Assembly (NCBI RefSeq): GCF_002196515.1
Contig: NZ_CP018835.1
Location: 3,162,001-3,226,000, forward strand
Direction of reading: 5' to 3'
DNA from: Vibrio gazogenes
GTDB lineage: Bacteria; Pseudomonadota; Gammaproteobacteria; Enterobacterales; Vibrionaceae
DNA: 64,000 nucleotides
The notes below the pieces were generated by a model. That model did not search any database. It worked only from the letters and a program-made list of their open reading frames with translations, and had not been told where the DNA came from. This document shows positions 28,172-38,000 of this stretch, piece by piece; position 1 is the first letter of the stretch, and the number at the start of each line of letters is the position of its first letter. The translations under genes were made by a program, and so were the position numbers.

Positions 28172-28834
28172 TTAAATAGTGATTGGCTCAATGTGGAGCG
28201 TGCCGTCATGATAACTGAGCATCGCTTTTTTCTGCCAGTGTTCACTCGAAATTTGATCACTGAGCCAATAATTACCTGCGATAGAAATTAATTCAGCCTG
28301 TAAATCGTGACAGAATATTTTTGCTTGCTGTTGTCCACTGGCACCCGCAATGGCTCTGCCGCGTAAGCTACCGTAAATATGAATTGAACCATCGGCAATC
28401 ACTTCGGCACCTGCGCTCACATGATTGAGAATGACTAAGTCAGAATTTTTCGCGTAGACCTGTTGACCGGAACGAATCGGCGTGGTGATGGTTTTCGTCG
28501 GTGTGATGGTTGCAGGTGCCTGACTCGGTGACTTACTGGCGGTAAGTACGGCTAAACCCGCTTCGGATGCAAGATTTTGTGTGCGTTTATCCCGGGCACC
28601 GGTGACACCGACAGGCACCATGCCTGTCTCATGAATTCCGAGCTTCAACTGGTGAAAATCAAGTTCACCTTCAACTTGGGCAATGTTGAGCACAATGGGG
28701 GCAGCGGTGAAAAATGCCGGCGCCTGAGTGACTTTTTCTTTCAAAAACTCGACGGACTTTGAAACTTCACTGTCTGCAATATGTAACACGGAGAGTGTAA
28801 AACTACTACCTTTAAGATCAGGTGTGATTGACAT
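28172..28834 (-). CDS. minC: Septum site-determining protein MinC
   Basis: A 220-residue inhibitor of FtsZ ring assembly. The N-terminal FtsZ-binding domain begins '[18 protein letters not shown]', and the C-terminal beta-helix domain contains the '[20 protein letters not shown]' segment that binds MinD and forms copolymers. The ATG at 28834 fits homologues and is preferred over an upstream in-frame ATG at 28927, which would add 31 residues unlike MinC. It is the first gene of minCDE and diverges from ycgL. Confidence 0.96.
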   Translation of the reverse strand: MSITPDLKGSSFTLSVLHIADSEVSKSVEFLKEKVTQAPAFFTAAPIVLNIAQVEGELDFHQLKLGIHETGMVPVGVTGARDKRTQNLASEAGLAVLTASKSPSQAPATITPTKTITTPIRSGQQVYAKNSDLVILNHVSAGAEVIADGSIHIYGSLRGRAIAGASGQQQAKIFCHDLQAELISIAGNYWLSDQISSEHWQKKAMLSYHDGTLHIEPITI

Positions 28835-29035
28835 AGGTAATTTGGGCCTCAACTCATAAAACACTGTAGAAAGGGCATTGCCTGAAAGTAGGGCTGTCAT
28901 GTTATAGTCACAGCTCAAACTCAGCAAGATATCTTACTTTTAATTGACGCTTTTAACCTCAAAACTAGGTTAACTTTATGTGTTGGGATCGTAAGTCTTG
29001 ACATGCTGGTCAGGAAATATACAAAAGGCACGCTA

Positions 29036-29320
29036 ATGCTTTGTTCTATTTATAAAAGTCCTAAAAAAGAAGGCACCTACTTATACGTTGAGAAAAAAGA
29101 CGATTTCTCACTAGTTCCGGAAGCACTGCTCCAGATGTTCGGACGACCGGTTTTAGTGATGACGATGAGTCTGGCAGGTAAGACGCTGGCAAGCGTTGAT
29201 ATTGAAAAAGTGCAGGTCGCGCTCAAAGATGATGGGTTTTTCTTACAATTACCGCCACCACCGGAAAATTTATTAGAAAGCTATAAAGCAAGGAAAGCCG
29301 CTCAACAGGAACAGCAGTAG
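29036..29320 (+). CDS. ycgL: YcgL domain protein
   Basis: A 94-residue protein of the YcgL family, beginning Met-Leu-Cys-Ser-Ile-Tyr-Lys-Ser. The family has a known small alpha/beta fold but no established function. The ATG at 29036 has AAAGG at good spacing; an upstream in-frame codon at 29003 is rejected because homologues start 'MLC-IYKS'. It is followed 30 bp later by the lytic transglycosylase and faces minC, as in E. coli, where ycgL lies beside minC. Confidence 0.92.
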   Translation: MLCSIYKSPKKEGTYLYVEKKDDFSLVPEALLQMFGRPVLVMTMSLAGKTLASVDIEKVQVALKDDGFFLQLPPPPENLLESYKARKAAQQEQQ

Positions 29321-29350
29321 CGAATACTTATCAGGATGAGAGGAGATAAA

Positions 29351-30343
29351 ATGAAAAAATTATGGTCAGTTGGATTGGGATTGATTCTGAGTTGTCCCCT
29401 CTATGCCAATGCAGAGCGTGTCGATAATGCTAAGCGTTTCGAGCAGTATGTCGAAGGCCTCAAACAACAAGCGCAGCAAGCAGGGATTAGCCAAGCAACA
29501 ATTCAAGCTGCTTTTGCAAACGTCACCTATCGTCCCCGAGCGATTGTTGCAGATAAGAATCAACCGGAGAAAAAGCTCACCTTAGACGAATACATTCCTC
29601 GCGCGGTGCCGGACTGGAAAGTTGCGAAGGCAAAAAAACTCTATCAGGAACACTATGATGAGCTGGTAAAAATCGGCAAACAGTATGGTGTACAACCCCG
29701 TTATATCGTTGCATTGTGGGGGGTAGAGAGTAACTTTGGTTCACTCACCGGTGGATACAACGTTGTCGATGCCTTGGCAACACTGGCCTATGATGGGCGT
29801 CGTGAACAATTTTTCCGGAATGAAATGATGGCCGCGCTGAACATCCTGGAACAGCGCCATATCACCCCGCAAGCGATGAAAGGCTCATGGGCCGGTGCGA
29901 TGGGGCAGTGTCAGTTTATGCCGAGTTCTTTCCTTGCTTTTGCTGCCGATGGTAACGGCGATGGGAAAAAAGATATCTGGGGGACAAAAGCGGATGTATT
30001 TGCATCAACTGCGAATTATCTGAGTCAGTCCGGCTGGAATGAACACATGATTTGGGGCCGTCAGGTTCATTTACCGCGTGGATTCGATATGCGTCTGAGT
30101 GGGCGGGGGAAAGGTCAGGGTAAAATGCTTCATCAGTGGAGTGAGCTGGGGGTGACTCGTTATGATGGTAGCCCGCTGCCGAAGCTGAAACAGGATATTG
30201 AAGCCTGGCTGATCGCACCTGATGATGAACAGGGGCGTGTCTATCTGGTGTATAACAACTATAACGTCTTGATGAAGTGGAACCACTCGTATTATTTTGC
30301 GCTTGCAGTCAGCCACCTTGCAGACCGTATCATTATGAACTAG
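29351..30343 (+). CDS. Periplasmic lytic murein transglycosylase, MltB family
   Basis: A 330-residue peptidoglycan-cleaving enzyme forming 1,6-anhydro-muramic acid ends. A Sec signal peptide (about 1-21, ending Ala-Asn-Ala) has no lipobox, so unlike E. coli MltB the mature enzyme should be soluble in the periplasm. The SLT-2 catalytic Glu is about residue 126 in 'ALWGVESNFGS', and 'GSWAGAMGQCQFMPSSFL' and 'YLSQSGW' follow as in MltB. There is no C-terminal peptidoglycan-binding domain. The start has a GAGGAG Shine-Dalgarno. It is probably cotranscribed with ycgL and ends at a terminator shared with folD. Confidence 0.92.
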   Translation: MKKLWSVGLGLILSCPLYANAERVDNAKRFEQYVEGLKQQAQQAGISQATIQAAFANVTYRPRAIVADKNQPEKKLTLDEYIPRAVPDWKVAKAKKLYQEHYDELVKIGKQYGVQPRYIVALWGVESNFGSLTGGYNVVDALATLAYDGRREQFFRNEMMAALNILEQRHITPQAMKGSWAGAMGQCQFMPSSFLAFAADGNGDGKKDIWGTKADVFASTANYLSQSGWNEHMIWGRQVHLPRGFDMRLSGRGKGQGKMLHQWSELGVTRYDGSPLPKLKQDIEAWLIAPDDEQGRVYLVYNNYNVLMKWNHSYYFALAVSHLADRIIMN

Positions 30344-30375
30344 CCGGATGAGCAGTAATACAGCGGTTCGCATTA

Positions 30376-30403
30376 AAAAGGCTCCTTTACGGAGCCTTGT
30401 TTA
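30376..30403 (+). terminator. Intrinsic terminator downstream of the lytic transglycosylase
   Basis: AAGGCTCC and GGAGCCTT form an 8-bp stem around a TTTAC loop, followed by GTTTATAT. It lies between the convergent transglycosylase and folD genes; an AAAAA tract on the other side may let it work in both directions. Confidence 0.8.
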
Positions 30404-30465
30404 TATCTGTGATACGCGCTGTAAATCATCAATTACCTTCATGATAATAGCGGCGCGTTTTATCC

Positions 30466-31326
30466 TTAAGCATCAGTATGGAACTGTTCACAAGCGAGCA
30501 TGGTATTTTCGATCAGTGTTGCGACGGTCATCGGCCCCACACCACCGGGAACTGGTGTGATATAGCTGGCTTTTTCTTTGGCAACTTGATACTCGACATC
30601 GCCGACCAATTTGCCGTCATCCATACGATTGATACCTACATCAATCACCACTGCACCTTTTTTGATCCACTCACCGGGAATAAAATGGGGTTTCCCAACA
30701 GCGACGACCAGAATCTCTGCCTGACGCACGAATTGCTCTAAATCTTTGGTAAAGCGGTGGCATGTCGTGGTTGTACAACCTGCCAAGAGTAATTCGAGGG
30801 TCATTGGGCGACCGACAATATTGGATGCACCGACGACAACTGCATGTTTGCCGCGTGGGTCAATGTTATAGCGCTCAAGCAGGGTCATGATCCCTTTAGG
30901 CGTACATGAACGGAGTGTCGGAATCCGTTGTGCCAGACGGCCGACATTATAAGGGTGGAAACCATCGACATCTTTATCCGGCAGAATTCTTTCCAGAACC
31001 TGCGTTGCATCCAGACCGGCAGGAAGGGGAAGCTGCACCAAAATGCCATCAATACTTGGATCGGCATTGAGCTGGTCAACTAACTCAAGTAGTGCTTGTT
31101 GGGTGGTATTGGCTGGTAAATCGAACGATTTTGAAATAAAGCCGACTTCTTCACAAGCCCGACGTTTACTCCCGACATAGACATGGGAAGCAGGATCTTC
31201 CCCGACAAGAACCACGGCAAGTCCCGGTGCCCGAAGTCCGGCATCGGTTCTTGCTTTCACCCGTGCAGCAACTTCAGCACGAACGGTTTTGGAAATTAGG
31301 GTTCCATCAATATTTTGAGCAGTCAT
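30466..31326 (-). CDS. folD: Bifunctional methylenetetrahydrofolate dehydrogenase/cyclohydrolase FolD
   Basis: A 286-residue enzyme converting 5,10-methylene-THF to 10-formyl-THF through methenyl-THF in the cytoplasm. The catalytic Tyr/Lys region '[15 protein letters not shown]', the '[10 protein letters not shown]' signature and the NADP-binding '[13 protein letters not shown]' are all present, as is the closing '[19 protein letters not shown]' motif. Length matches E. coli FolD (288). It diverges from the tRNA-Arg gene. Confidence 0.97.
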   Translation of the reverse strand: MTAQNIDGTLISKTVRAEVAARVKARTDAGLRAPGLAVVLVGEDPASHVYVGSKRRACEEVGFISKSFDLPANTTQQALLELVDQLNADPSIDGILVQLPLPAGLDATQVLERILPDKDVDGFHPYNVGRLAQRIPTLRSCTPKGIMTLLERYNIDPRGKHAVVVGASNIVGRPMTLELLLAGCTTTTCHRFTKDLEQFVRQAEILVVAVGKPHFIPGEWIKKGAVVIDVGINRMDDGKLVGDVEYQVAKEKASYITPVPGGVGPMTVATLIENTMLACEQFHTDA

Positions 31327-31498
31327 GGCTTACCTTCATGAGTCGCGAAACAAAAGAATAGCAAAAATTTTTGCGCGCATTGTCGCAGATATTTCGCAGA
31401 ACATCTATAAGCAAACGTTTGCTTCTGGTATGTTTTCTGCGCCTTTTCCCAAGCTGGTAATTTTTTAGGCATTTAAAACATTCAATTAGAGAAACTCA

Positions 31499-31526
31499 TT
31501 GATTTACGCCGATGAACTCGTATAAT
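31499..31526 (+). promoter_or_regulatory. Promoter of tRNA-Arg
   Basis: TTGATT (31499-31504) and a perfect TATAAT (31521-31526) are separated by 16 bp, with a C-rich discriminator before the tRNA at 31540. The start of transcription would be about 31533. This is the expected layout of a strong stable-RNA promoter. Confidence 0.75.
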
Positions 31527-31539
31527 TCCCCTCCGTAAC

Positions 31540-31616
31540 GCGCCCTTAGCTCAGTCGGATAGAGCACGTGCCTTCTAAGCATGTGGTCGCAGGTTCGAAT
31601 CCTGCAGGGCGCGCCA
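31540..31616 (+). tRNA. tRNA-Arg (anticodon UCU)
   Basis: A 77-base tRNA with encoded CCA. The acceptor arms GCGCCCT and AGGGCGC pair fully; the D arm GCTC/GAGC, the anticodon stem CGTGC/GCATG and the T arm with GGTTCGAATCC are complete. The anticodon is TCT at 31574-31576 in the loop CTTCTAA, reading AGA and AGG. The discriminator is G followed by CCA. Confidence 0.97.
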
Positions 31617-31624
31617 GTTATTTG

Positions 31625-31664
31625 AGAAGGCCCCGATGATACTTGTATCGTCGGGGCCTTTTTC
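31625..31664 (+). terminator. Intrinsic terminator of tRNA-Arg
   Basis: A 16-bp stem (AAGGCCCCGATGATAC with GTATCGTCGGGGCCTT, one mismatched pair) and a 2-base loop, followed by TTTTTCTTT. It begins about 10 bp after the CCA end. Confidence 0.9.
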
Positions 31665-31820
31665 TTTGGTTGATTTTCTTTGGTCGAATAGTTGAAAACA
31701 AGTTTGTACACAGGGTAATGTAGTTCGAAGTGTATTCAGTGTTCAACATCAGTGATGTAGATGCTGCCAGTAAATTTTTACTGAACATAATGTTTACTGA
31801 ACACAATGAGATCAAAGGAA

Positions 31821-32291
31821 ATGATGACGATTCGAACCGCAGAAATAACAGACTTAGATGCGTTGTTGGTTTTAAGTAAGCAAATTGGGCAGCTACACTT
31901 TGAAAATGCACCGTCTGCATTTAAACAGCCTTCAGCCGCGGATAAACCATTCTGGCTGAGTCTGTTAAATGATGAAGCAACGCTTTTTTTGCTGGCGGAG
32001 TCAGATAGTCTGGTTGTCGGCTTTCTGACCGCAACCATCACGGTCAATGATACCGTGCCATTTATCGTGAGTTGCCCAATCTGTCGGATTGGAACCCTCG
32101 TCGTTGATGAAGCGCATCGTGCTTGCGGGATCGGCACACAATTGATGGACGCTTGTGCACAGTGGGCAAAATCACAAGGTGCCGCGCAAATCAGGCTGGA
32201 GGTCATGGCCTTTAATCAATCTGCGCAGAAGTTTTATCAGCAACTCGGCTTTCAAGATCAATCGCATATCATGTGTCGTCATCTCGACTGA
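31821..32291 (+). CDS. GNAT-family N-acetyltransferase
   Basis: A 156-residue acetyl-CoA-dependent acyltransferase. It shows the GNAT motif A 'RIGTLVVDEAHRACGIGTQLMD' region, where the Arg/Gln-x-x-Gly-x-Gly loop is 'ACGIGTQ', and the late 'EVMAFNQSAQKFYQQLGFQ' motif B. Substrate is unknown; it could modify an antibiotic, a polyamine or a protein. An AAAGGA Shine-Dalgarno lies just before two adjacent ATGs (31821, 31824), which are preferred over 31806. It is the first gene after tRNA-Arg. Confidence 0.85.
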   Translation: MMTIRTAEITDLDALLVLSKQIGQLHFENAPSAFKQPSAADKPFWLSLLNDEATLFLLAESDSLVVGFLTATITVNDTVPFIVSCPICRIGTLVVDEAHRACGIGTQLMDACAQWAKSQGAAQIRLEVMAFNQSAQKFYQQLGFQDQSHIMCRHLD

Positions 32292-32371
32292 CCCGTGCGA
32301 GAGCTCCCTCGGCTGCCGAATGGTACTCCCTAAACGTGTTCGCTGAACACAAGGAAGACAGGAGATATATT

Positions 32372-32740
32372 GTGATTAGTCATATTGATCATATCGTTTT
32401 GACAGTTTCGGATATTGAACGGTCGGTTGCGTTCTATAAACGTGTGTTACACATGGAAGAAGTCACTTTTGCCAATGGGCGTAAGGCCGTTAAATTTGGC
32501 TGTCAAAAGATCAACTTTCAAATCTTAGGCCAAGAAACGAGAAACGCAGCGCAGGTCGGTTCCGGTGATTTGTGTTTAATCTCTGACTGGCCTCTGGGTG
32601 ATGTTGTCAATCACTTAGCCGGTGAAGGTATTGACATTATTGAAGGTCCGGTAGAAAAGTCAGGGGCGAGTGGAGCGATTCAATCCGTTTACTTTGTCGA
32701 CCCGGATTTAAATTTGATTGAGGTGAGCGTGTATGCGTAA
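32372..32740 (+). CDS. VOC (glyoxalase/bleomycin-resistance) family protein
   Basis: A 122-residue vicinal-oxygen-chelate protein. It begins 'HIDHIVLTVSDIERSVAFYK' with the first metal-binding His, and ends 'SVYFVDPDLNLIEVSVY' with the family's terminal Glu. Such proteins are dioxygenases, glyoxalases or drug-binding proteins; substrate unknown. The start is a GTG with an AGGAGA Shine-Dalgarno; longer in-frame starts run into the upstream gene. The next gene begins 11 bp later, so the two are probably cotranscribed. Confidence 0.87.
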   Translation: MISHIDHIVLTVSDIERSVAFYKRVLHMEEVTFANGRKAVKFGCQKINFQILGQETRNAAQVGSGDLCLISDWPLGDVVNHLAGEGIDIIEGPVEKSGASGAIQSVYFVDPDLNLIEVSVYA

Positions 32741-32751
32741 TCAGGGAAATT

Positions 32752-33033
32752 ATGTCCAAAATTATCTTAAAAGGTTTCATCTTAGTGCCTGAGTCTGCAC
32801 TTGAGATCGTAAAAATTGAGTTGGTCAATCATCAACGCCTGACACTCGAAGAGCCGGGGTGTATGACATTCAGTGTCACCGCAAATTTAGAAAACCCGCT
32901 TCGTTTCGATGTTTACGAGGAATTTACCGATAAAGCCGCTTTTGAGTATCACCAAAAAAGAGTCAAAGCGTCTCATTGGGGGAAAGTAACCGCCAATGTT
33001 GAACGTCACTATGAAATTATTGAAGAGAGGTAA
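32752..33033 (+). CDS. Antibiotic biosynthesis monooxygenase-domain protein (YgiN-like)
   Basis: A 93-residue dimeric alpha-beta-barrel (ABM) protein. It has the family pattern of 'KGFILVPESALEIVKIELVNHQR...EEPGCMTFSV' followed by 'RFDVYEEFTDKAAFEYHQKR'. Relatives include quinol monooxygenase YgiN and autoinducer-processing LsrG; which one it resembles functionally cannot be told. It follows the VOC gene by 11 bp. Immediately after its stop begins the first copy of a ~100-bp direct repeat that carries a terminator. Confidence 0.85.
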   Translation: MSKIILKGFILVPESALEIVKIELVNHQRLTLEEPGCMTFSVTANLENPLRFDVYEEFTDKAAFEYHQKRVKASHWGKVTANVERHYEIIEER

Positions 33034-33130
33034 CCCCTTTCCAATTCTGCATATGACGCTTTAAAACTCGGTTTATCATCCTTCAATGTGCCAGAAGAAA
33101 CGCCCAAGGTGGATCACTTTGGGCGTTTTC
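33031..33130 (+). repeat. Direct repeat copy 1 (~100 bp), with terminator
   Basis: This block beginning TAACCCCTTTCC is repeated with roughly 80% identity at 34834-34933 in the same orientation. Conserved parts include ACCCCTTTCCAAT, GCATATG-CGCTT, ACTCGGTTTATCAT and AAACGCCCAAGGTG-ATCACT. Its last third is an intrinsic terminator (AAACGCCCAA with TTGGGCGTTT, 33098-33130). The two copies bracket two minus-strand genes. Confidence 0.8.
33098..33130 (+). terminator. Terminator within repeat copy 1
   Basis: AAACGCCCAA pairs with TTGGGCGTTT across a short GGTGGATCAC loop and is followed by TTC. It can end transcription of the GNAT/VOC/ABM genes on the plus strand. Confidence 0.75.
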
Positions 33131-33219
33131 GTATGAAAGCAAGGTGTCTGGGGCTGATTGACCACCACAAAACCTGCTGGGGCGAATCATGTTAGATTTA
33201 TTGACAGCTGGGCCAATTT

Positions 33220-33561
33220 TTATTGGCAAAATTCGTCCACAGCAGCGAGGGCTTGTGTTCCATAAATAACGGCAGGGCCACCTCCCATCAAAATAGCGAC
33301 ATTAATGGTCTCAACAAGCTCTTCTCTGTTGGCGCCGGCTTTCACCGCGGCTTCAACGTGGGAACCAATACAGCCGTCACAGCGAACATTGATCGCAATC
33401 GCAACAGCAATCAGTTCTTTGTACTTGGTTTCCATTGCACCGGGCGCAAAGGCAGCTTTGTGAAGGTTTAAGAAAGCGTTAAGCGTATCAGGGCTTTCTT
33501 TTCGAAAAGCGGAACCCAATTTGCGTTGTTGTTGGTTAATGGCTGTATAATTTTTATTCAT
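33220..33561 (-). CDS. Carboxymuconolactone decarboxylase (AhpD-like) family protein
   Basis: A 113-residue helical protein of the CMD/AhpD family. The redox motif is complete: Cys61, Cys64 and His68 in 'CDGCIGSHVEAA', which in AhpD-type members acts as a thiol peroxidase or disulphide reductase. It is therefore more likely an alkylhydroperoxidase-like enzyme than a true lactone decarboxylase. An AGGTAA-type Shine-Dalgarno precedes the ATG. It lies 32 bp downstream of the SLAC1 gene on the same strand and both sit between the two copies of the direct repeat. Confidence 0.88.
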   Translation of the reverse strand: MNKNYTAINQQQRKLGSAFRKESPDTLNAFLNLHKAAFAPGAMETKYKELIAVAIAINVRCDGCIGSHVEAAVKAGANREELVETINVAILMGGGPAVIYGTQALAAVDEFCQ

Positions 33562-33593
33562 AATTTTACCTCACTGATATATTTGAATTTTAT

Positions 33594-34574
33594 TTACTCT
33601 GGCTTGCATATTTCTCCGGCTTTGATTGCTTTGAGTGTATTAAACGAAAGCCACAGAATGAGCAGTGTCAAACATCCGATTAGTGCAATACCAATGTAGA
33701 AGCAGGTTGATGACTGGGTTAATTCTGCATATCTAAATAGGGCGACGTTAAAGGCAGCTACCGGGAATGAAAACGCCCATGACGAAAGATAAAACCCGCT
33801 TTTTCGAAATTGATTGAGATTGAGTACGAGCAAAATAGCGGTGAATAGTGCAACAGAGATGAGTATTCTGGAAAAAGCAGTCAATTCTGGTACTAGCGCA
33901 CTATAGGAGACAAACCCAAGAGATGGGGGCGCTAACAATATGAACAGCATCGGTTTAAAACGTGCTGGTAACATTTCATGGAAAATCAAACGGTTGGTAA
34001 TGATGGTGAATAGCACCATCCAAAACACAATACCGACACCGAAAAAGAACCAGCTTATCTCAATAAAGCCCAGATTCGCACCGGTAATTGGAGCAATGAT
34101 GTTTCCGACGACCGGGATAAACCAACTCGGGTTAGCGTGCTCTAATCGGTAGTGATCGTGGTGTATCCAGCTATGCATAATCAATAAAGTTAGCGATAAC
34201 TGAACGATGGCTCCAATCCCCCATAAAACACAGGAAAGGGATTCAAACCGGTGCCAGACGACGGAAAGAAGTAATAGGCTGATTGAGAAAGCAGCAAAGA
34301 AATTAATCTTGATCGGGTGTTTCGTTTCTGCAATGACCGCATTGGGAAAATGAATGAGTTTCATCAAATAAAAGCTGCTTACAATTATCATGACAAGACT
34401 TGCTAAAGCACTACTCAATGTTGTCACCACAGGAAAGGACATCCCCAGCGCCTTTTGCCATGCGATTGAAAACCCGCTAAGCCCCATCACGATAGAGAAC
34501 ATTGAAATCGGGAAATGTATTAATCGGCTTTCTTTCTTCGCAGAGGATGGTTGGTTTATGGATAAGTCTTTCAT
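33594..34574 (-). CDS. SLAC1/TehA-family anion channel or transporter
   Basis: A 326-residue membrane protein with about ten hydrophobic segments, the hallmark of the TDT/SLAC1 family (TehA tellurite-resistance channel, plant SLAC1, Mae1). Family signs are 'RLIHFPISMFSIVMGLSGFSIA' at the start and 'NPSWFIPVVGNIIAPITGA' in the middle; the pore-gating Phe of TehA lies in a similar position of TM5 but I cannot align it securely. The ATG at 34574 has AAAGG upstream and is preferred over 34589. The substrate is unknown. Confidence 0.87.
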   Translation of the reverse strand: MKDLSINQPSSAKKESRLIHFPISMFSIVMGLSGFSIAWQKALGMSFPVVTTLSSALASLVMIIVSSFYLMKLIHFPNAVIAETKHPIKINFFAAFSISLLLLSVVWHRFESLSCVLWGIGAIVQLSLTLLIMHSWIHHDHYRLEHANPSWFIPVVGNIIAPITGANLGFIEISWFFFGVGIVFWMVLFTIITNRLIFHEMLPARFKPMLFILLAPPSLGFVSYSALVPELTAFSRILISVALFTAILLVLNLNQFRKSGFYLSSWAFSFPVAAFNVALFRYAELTQSSTCFYIGIALIGCLTLLILWLSFNTLKAIKAGEICKPE

Positions 34575-34833
34575 ATCAAGCCTTTTCATTTATCAGGTTG
34601 TCGTAACATCGCACCAACCTCAGATTGTCATGAAGGTCTATCCATGACACGAGTTCACACGCTTTATCGTGAGTCACCGATGATGTGTTCGGTATGATTA
34701 TTAGATAAATCTAATATACTCCTGTCTGAATGACGTTTTAAGTGGTCAATATGCCAAACTATATTCCTAATACGACAAGTGATTTTTACGAGCCTATGGG
34801 CAAGTGATTTCTCGTTCACCACTGGATGAGATG

Positions 34834-34933
34834 AAACCCCTTTCCAATGCCGCATATGGCGCTTGAATACTCGGTTTATCATTACGACATTTGCCACAAG
34901 AAACGCCCAAGGTGAATCACTTTGGGCGTCTTT
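34834..34933 (+). repeat. Direct repeat copy 2 (~100 bp), with terminator
   Basis: Second copy of the block at 33031-33130, in the same orientation and about 1.8 kb away. It ends in the same kind of terminator (AAACGCCCAA at 34901-34910 with TTTGGGCGTC at 34920-34929, followed by TTT). No gene on the plus strand obviously ends before it, which suggests it arrived by duplication and is not a functional gene end here. Confidence 0.78.
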
Positions 34934-35020
34934 ACAGGGGGCGCTCTTGAAGAGAATTGATACGATAAAAAATCATGGATGCTTAAACAAAATGACACAT
35001 AACAACTTCATCTTAAAAAA

Positions 35021-35047
35021 TTGATAAATATAGATGCCTCTTATACT
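35021..35047 (+). promoter_or_regulatory. Candidate promoter of the macroglobulin/pbpC operon
   Basis: TTGATA (35021-35026) and TATACT (35042-35047) resemble -35 and -10 boxes, but the 15-bp spacer is shorter than ideal. They end 28 bp before the first ATG. Confidence 0.35.
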
Positions 35048-35075
35048 ATCGGTAGCCTAAACCTGCGTAAAAGGA

Positions 35076-38000
35076 ATGCTTACTGTGTGGTCTTCTCTAT
35101 TAAGATTTCACCTTATCTGGATGAGCTTATTACTGCTTTCCGGCACGCTTCAGGCTGCCGATTTTTATGTCTCTGATATCAGCGAAACCACCCAAGATGA
35201 CGCACCGGCCTTAGTGATTCGTTTTACCAGCCCGGTCGATCCGCGAACGGACTTGAGCAAATCAGTTGCTATAACGCCAAATCCTACGACCGGTAATATC
35301 TGGATCCCGCAAAATAATGGCCGCCAATGGGTGCTTCCATTTGTTGAACCCAGCACTGAGTACACAATCAAAGTGGATCCTCAGCTTCAATCGGTTGGTG
35401 GCGTCACCCTCTCTGAAAAAGACAGCGAAGGTCAGGAGCATCCGTTTGAGCGGACCGTCAAAACCCGAAAAATTGTCCCCGGAGCCAATTTCTCAGACAA
35501 AGGCAGCTTCTTGGTTGGCAATATTCAAAACGGTATACCGGTGACTGTGATTAATCAGAAATCGGTAGACTTAGATGTCTTTCGTGTTCGAGATGATGCT
35601 TTAGACCGCTTTATTCACGAAACGTCCTTCCAAGGCATGAATAATTACTACCGGCTCCAGCGATTAAAAAAATACGCCGATTTAGTCCACACAGCGCGCT
35701 ATGACAATGATGCAAAACCCAATCAGCGTAAGACCTACAACTTAAATTTAGACCCGGTTTTAGACAAAAATTCTCCCGGGATTTATGTCGCGGTCATCCG
35801 CAAAGCAGGTGACTATGACTATGCCTATGACACGGCAGTTTTTACGATTACTGACATCGGGCTGCATGTCAGAAAGTACCAAGATTCTTTAGTGGTTTAC
35901 AGCCATTCCATTGCGACTGCAAAGCCGATGGGCAATGTTGATTTACGTTTTTTGTGGCCCAAAACCAAGAAACAAGCCGCACATGACCAAACTGGCAAGA
36001 CGGCCCTTGACGGCAGCTATCAGTTGGCAACCAATGACTTGCCCAAAGTGGTGGTTGCGCGTCATGGTAACAGTATTTCCTTTCTTAAATTAGACCAAGG
36101 TGCGTTGGATCTCTCTGCCTATCCCAATGTGCCGAGCCTGCATCGTCAATATCAGATGTTTATGTACGGGCCTCGTGATTTGTATCGCCCCGGTGAAGCC
36201 GTCTCGATCAATCTACTTCTTCGCGATTTTGATGGTCAAAAAGTTGCCGGATTGCCACTCACAGCCAAGCTTTATGATGCTCGTGGAGAACGTAAGAAAC
36301 AGTTCACCTGGCAACCTGAAAGCACCAATCTCTATCAAACTGGTTTCCAGTTAGATGACAATGCCCCCACAGGGAAGTGGCGTCTTGAGGTCAGCATTAA
36401 CGATGACTATGTCAATACGTATTGGTTCCAAGTCGAAGACTTTTTGCCGGAAACGCTGACGCTTTCCTTTTACGATGGAGTGCCGAATCAAACGCACTAT
36501 GCGCCCGTCAGCGGCAGTTTTGAGGTACCGATACAAGCGGATTATCTCTACGGTGCGCCTGCGGCAGGCAATCATGCCGATGCTGTGATTATGGTTTCGC
36601 CTGCCACGTCACCATTTCCGGCACTCAAGGATTTTTACTTTGGGTATGCCAAAGAAAAAATCAGCCGTCGAACGTTAAAAACGCCGGCAATTCAGTTGGA
36701 CCAGACGGGGAAAGGTGCCATCTCAGTGCCTGCGAATTGGTCTAATATTTCCGTGCCATTGCAATACCTTGTCAGTGCCAGTGTTTATGAAAGTGGTGGC
36801 CGTCCGGTGACCCGCAATCAACAGGTTATCCAGTTGCCGGACTACGACAAACTGGTTGGGGTTCATCCGTTATTTAAAGGCCGGCCTGCATCCGATGGGA
36901 CGGTGCAATTTGAGCTGTTAAGTGTCAATCAACAAGGAAAGCCCGTTTCCGACCAACTCAATGTTCGCATGTCTCGCAAGTATCGAGAGTACTTCTGGGA
37001 GTATAACGAGTCCCGCGGCTGGTACTGGAATTATAAAAGCCATATTTATGCTGTCGGCAGCGAAAAGGTTGACGTGAAGGGGGATTCAGTCACGGTCGAT
37101 TTTCCTGTGCAATGGGGGACTTATATTTTAGAAGTCACCTCTGCCTCGGGTGCCAAGACGACGTTTGAGTTTGAGACCGAGTGGAGTTGGGGCAACCAAA
37201 ACAGCAGCAACATAAAACCTGATATGTTGCAAATGGCCTTAGATAAAGATCACTATGAGCCGGGCGATAGCGCGAAACTTCGTTTGACGAGTCCCATCAC
37301 AGGCGATGGCATTATCAATGTGGAATCGACCCATGGCGTGCAATACAGCCTGCATCAACAGATCCATAAAGGCGACAATGAAGTCAGTATTGATATTCAA
37401 AGGGATTGGAACCGACACGATTTGTATATCACGGCAATGGTATTAACGCCTGCCGACCAAGTGACGGAAGTTGCACCGAAACGTGCATTGGGCATCACGC
37501 ATTTATCGATAATCCGTCCGGATGCCATTGCAACCGTTGAACTGACCACAAAGGATAAAACGCAACCCAACAAAGCAGTTAATGCGCATATAAATGTCAC
37601 GAATTTATCCAAACTCGGTGATCAACAGCTGTATGCAACCGTCGCGCTTGTTGATAAAGGCGTGTTGAATATTACACATTATCAACCTCCTCGACCTGAG
37701 CAGTACTTCTATGCACCGCGCCGATTCGAGTCAGAATATTTCGATATATACGGCAAGATCATCAATAACCTAGGGTATGACATGATCCGCCAGAAATTTG
37801 GGGGGGATGCGTTTGATGAGTCGGATGCAGCACTCAGTCGGGGCGGCAAAAAACCGAAATCCGATGTGCAAATTGTGTCGTTTCTGAGTGAGCCTGTCAC
37901 CGTGGTGAATGGCGAAGCCGATGTTAGCTTTGAATTACCAAGTTTTAACGGCAAGTTGGAATGGATGGTTGTGGTCTATGGCGACCACAGCTACGGAAGT

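Larger units (their letters stand above)
34590..35075. other. Intergenic region upstream of the macroglobulin gene
   Basis: A 486-bp gap with no convincing gene. It holds the SLAC1 promoter on the minus strand, the second direct-repeat copy with its terminator (34834-34933) and the macroglobulin promoter. The stretch 34640-34833 shows nothing I can assign. Confidence 0.5.

Noticed and set aside
33031..34933. Repeats as integron attC sites (Vibrio superintegron)
   Set aside because: They lack the GTTRRRY core and its inverse partner, the genes between are in one strand block with ordinary spacing, and there is no integrase in view.
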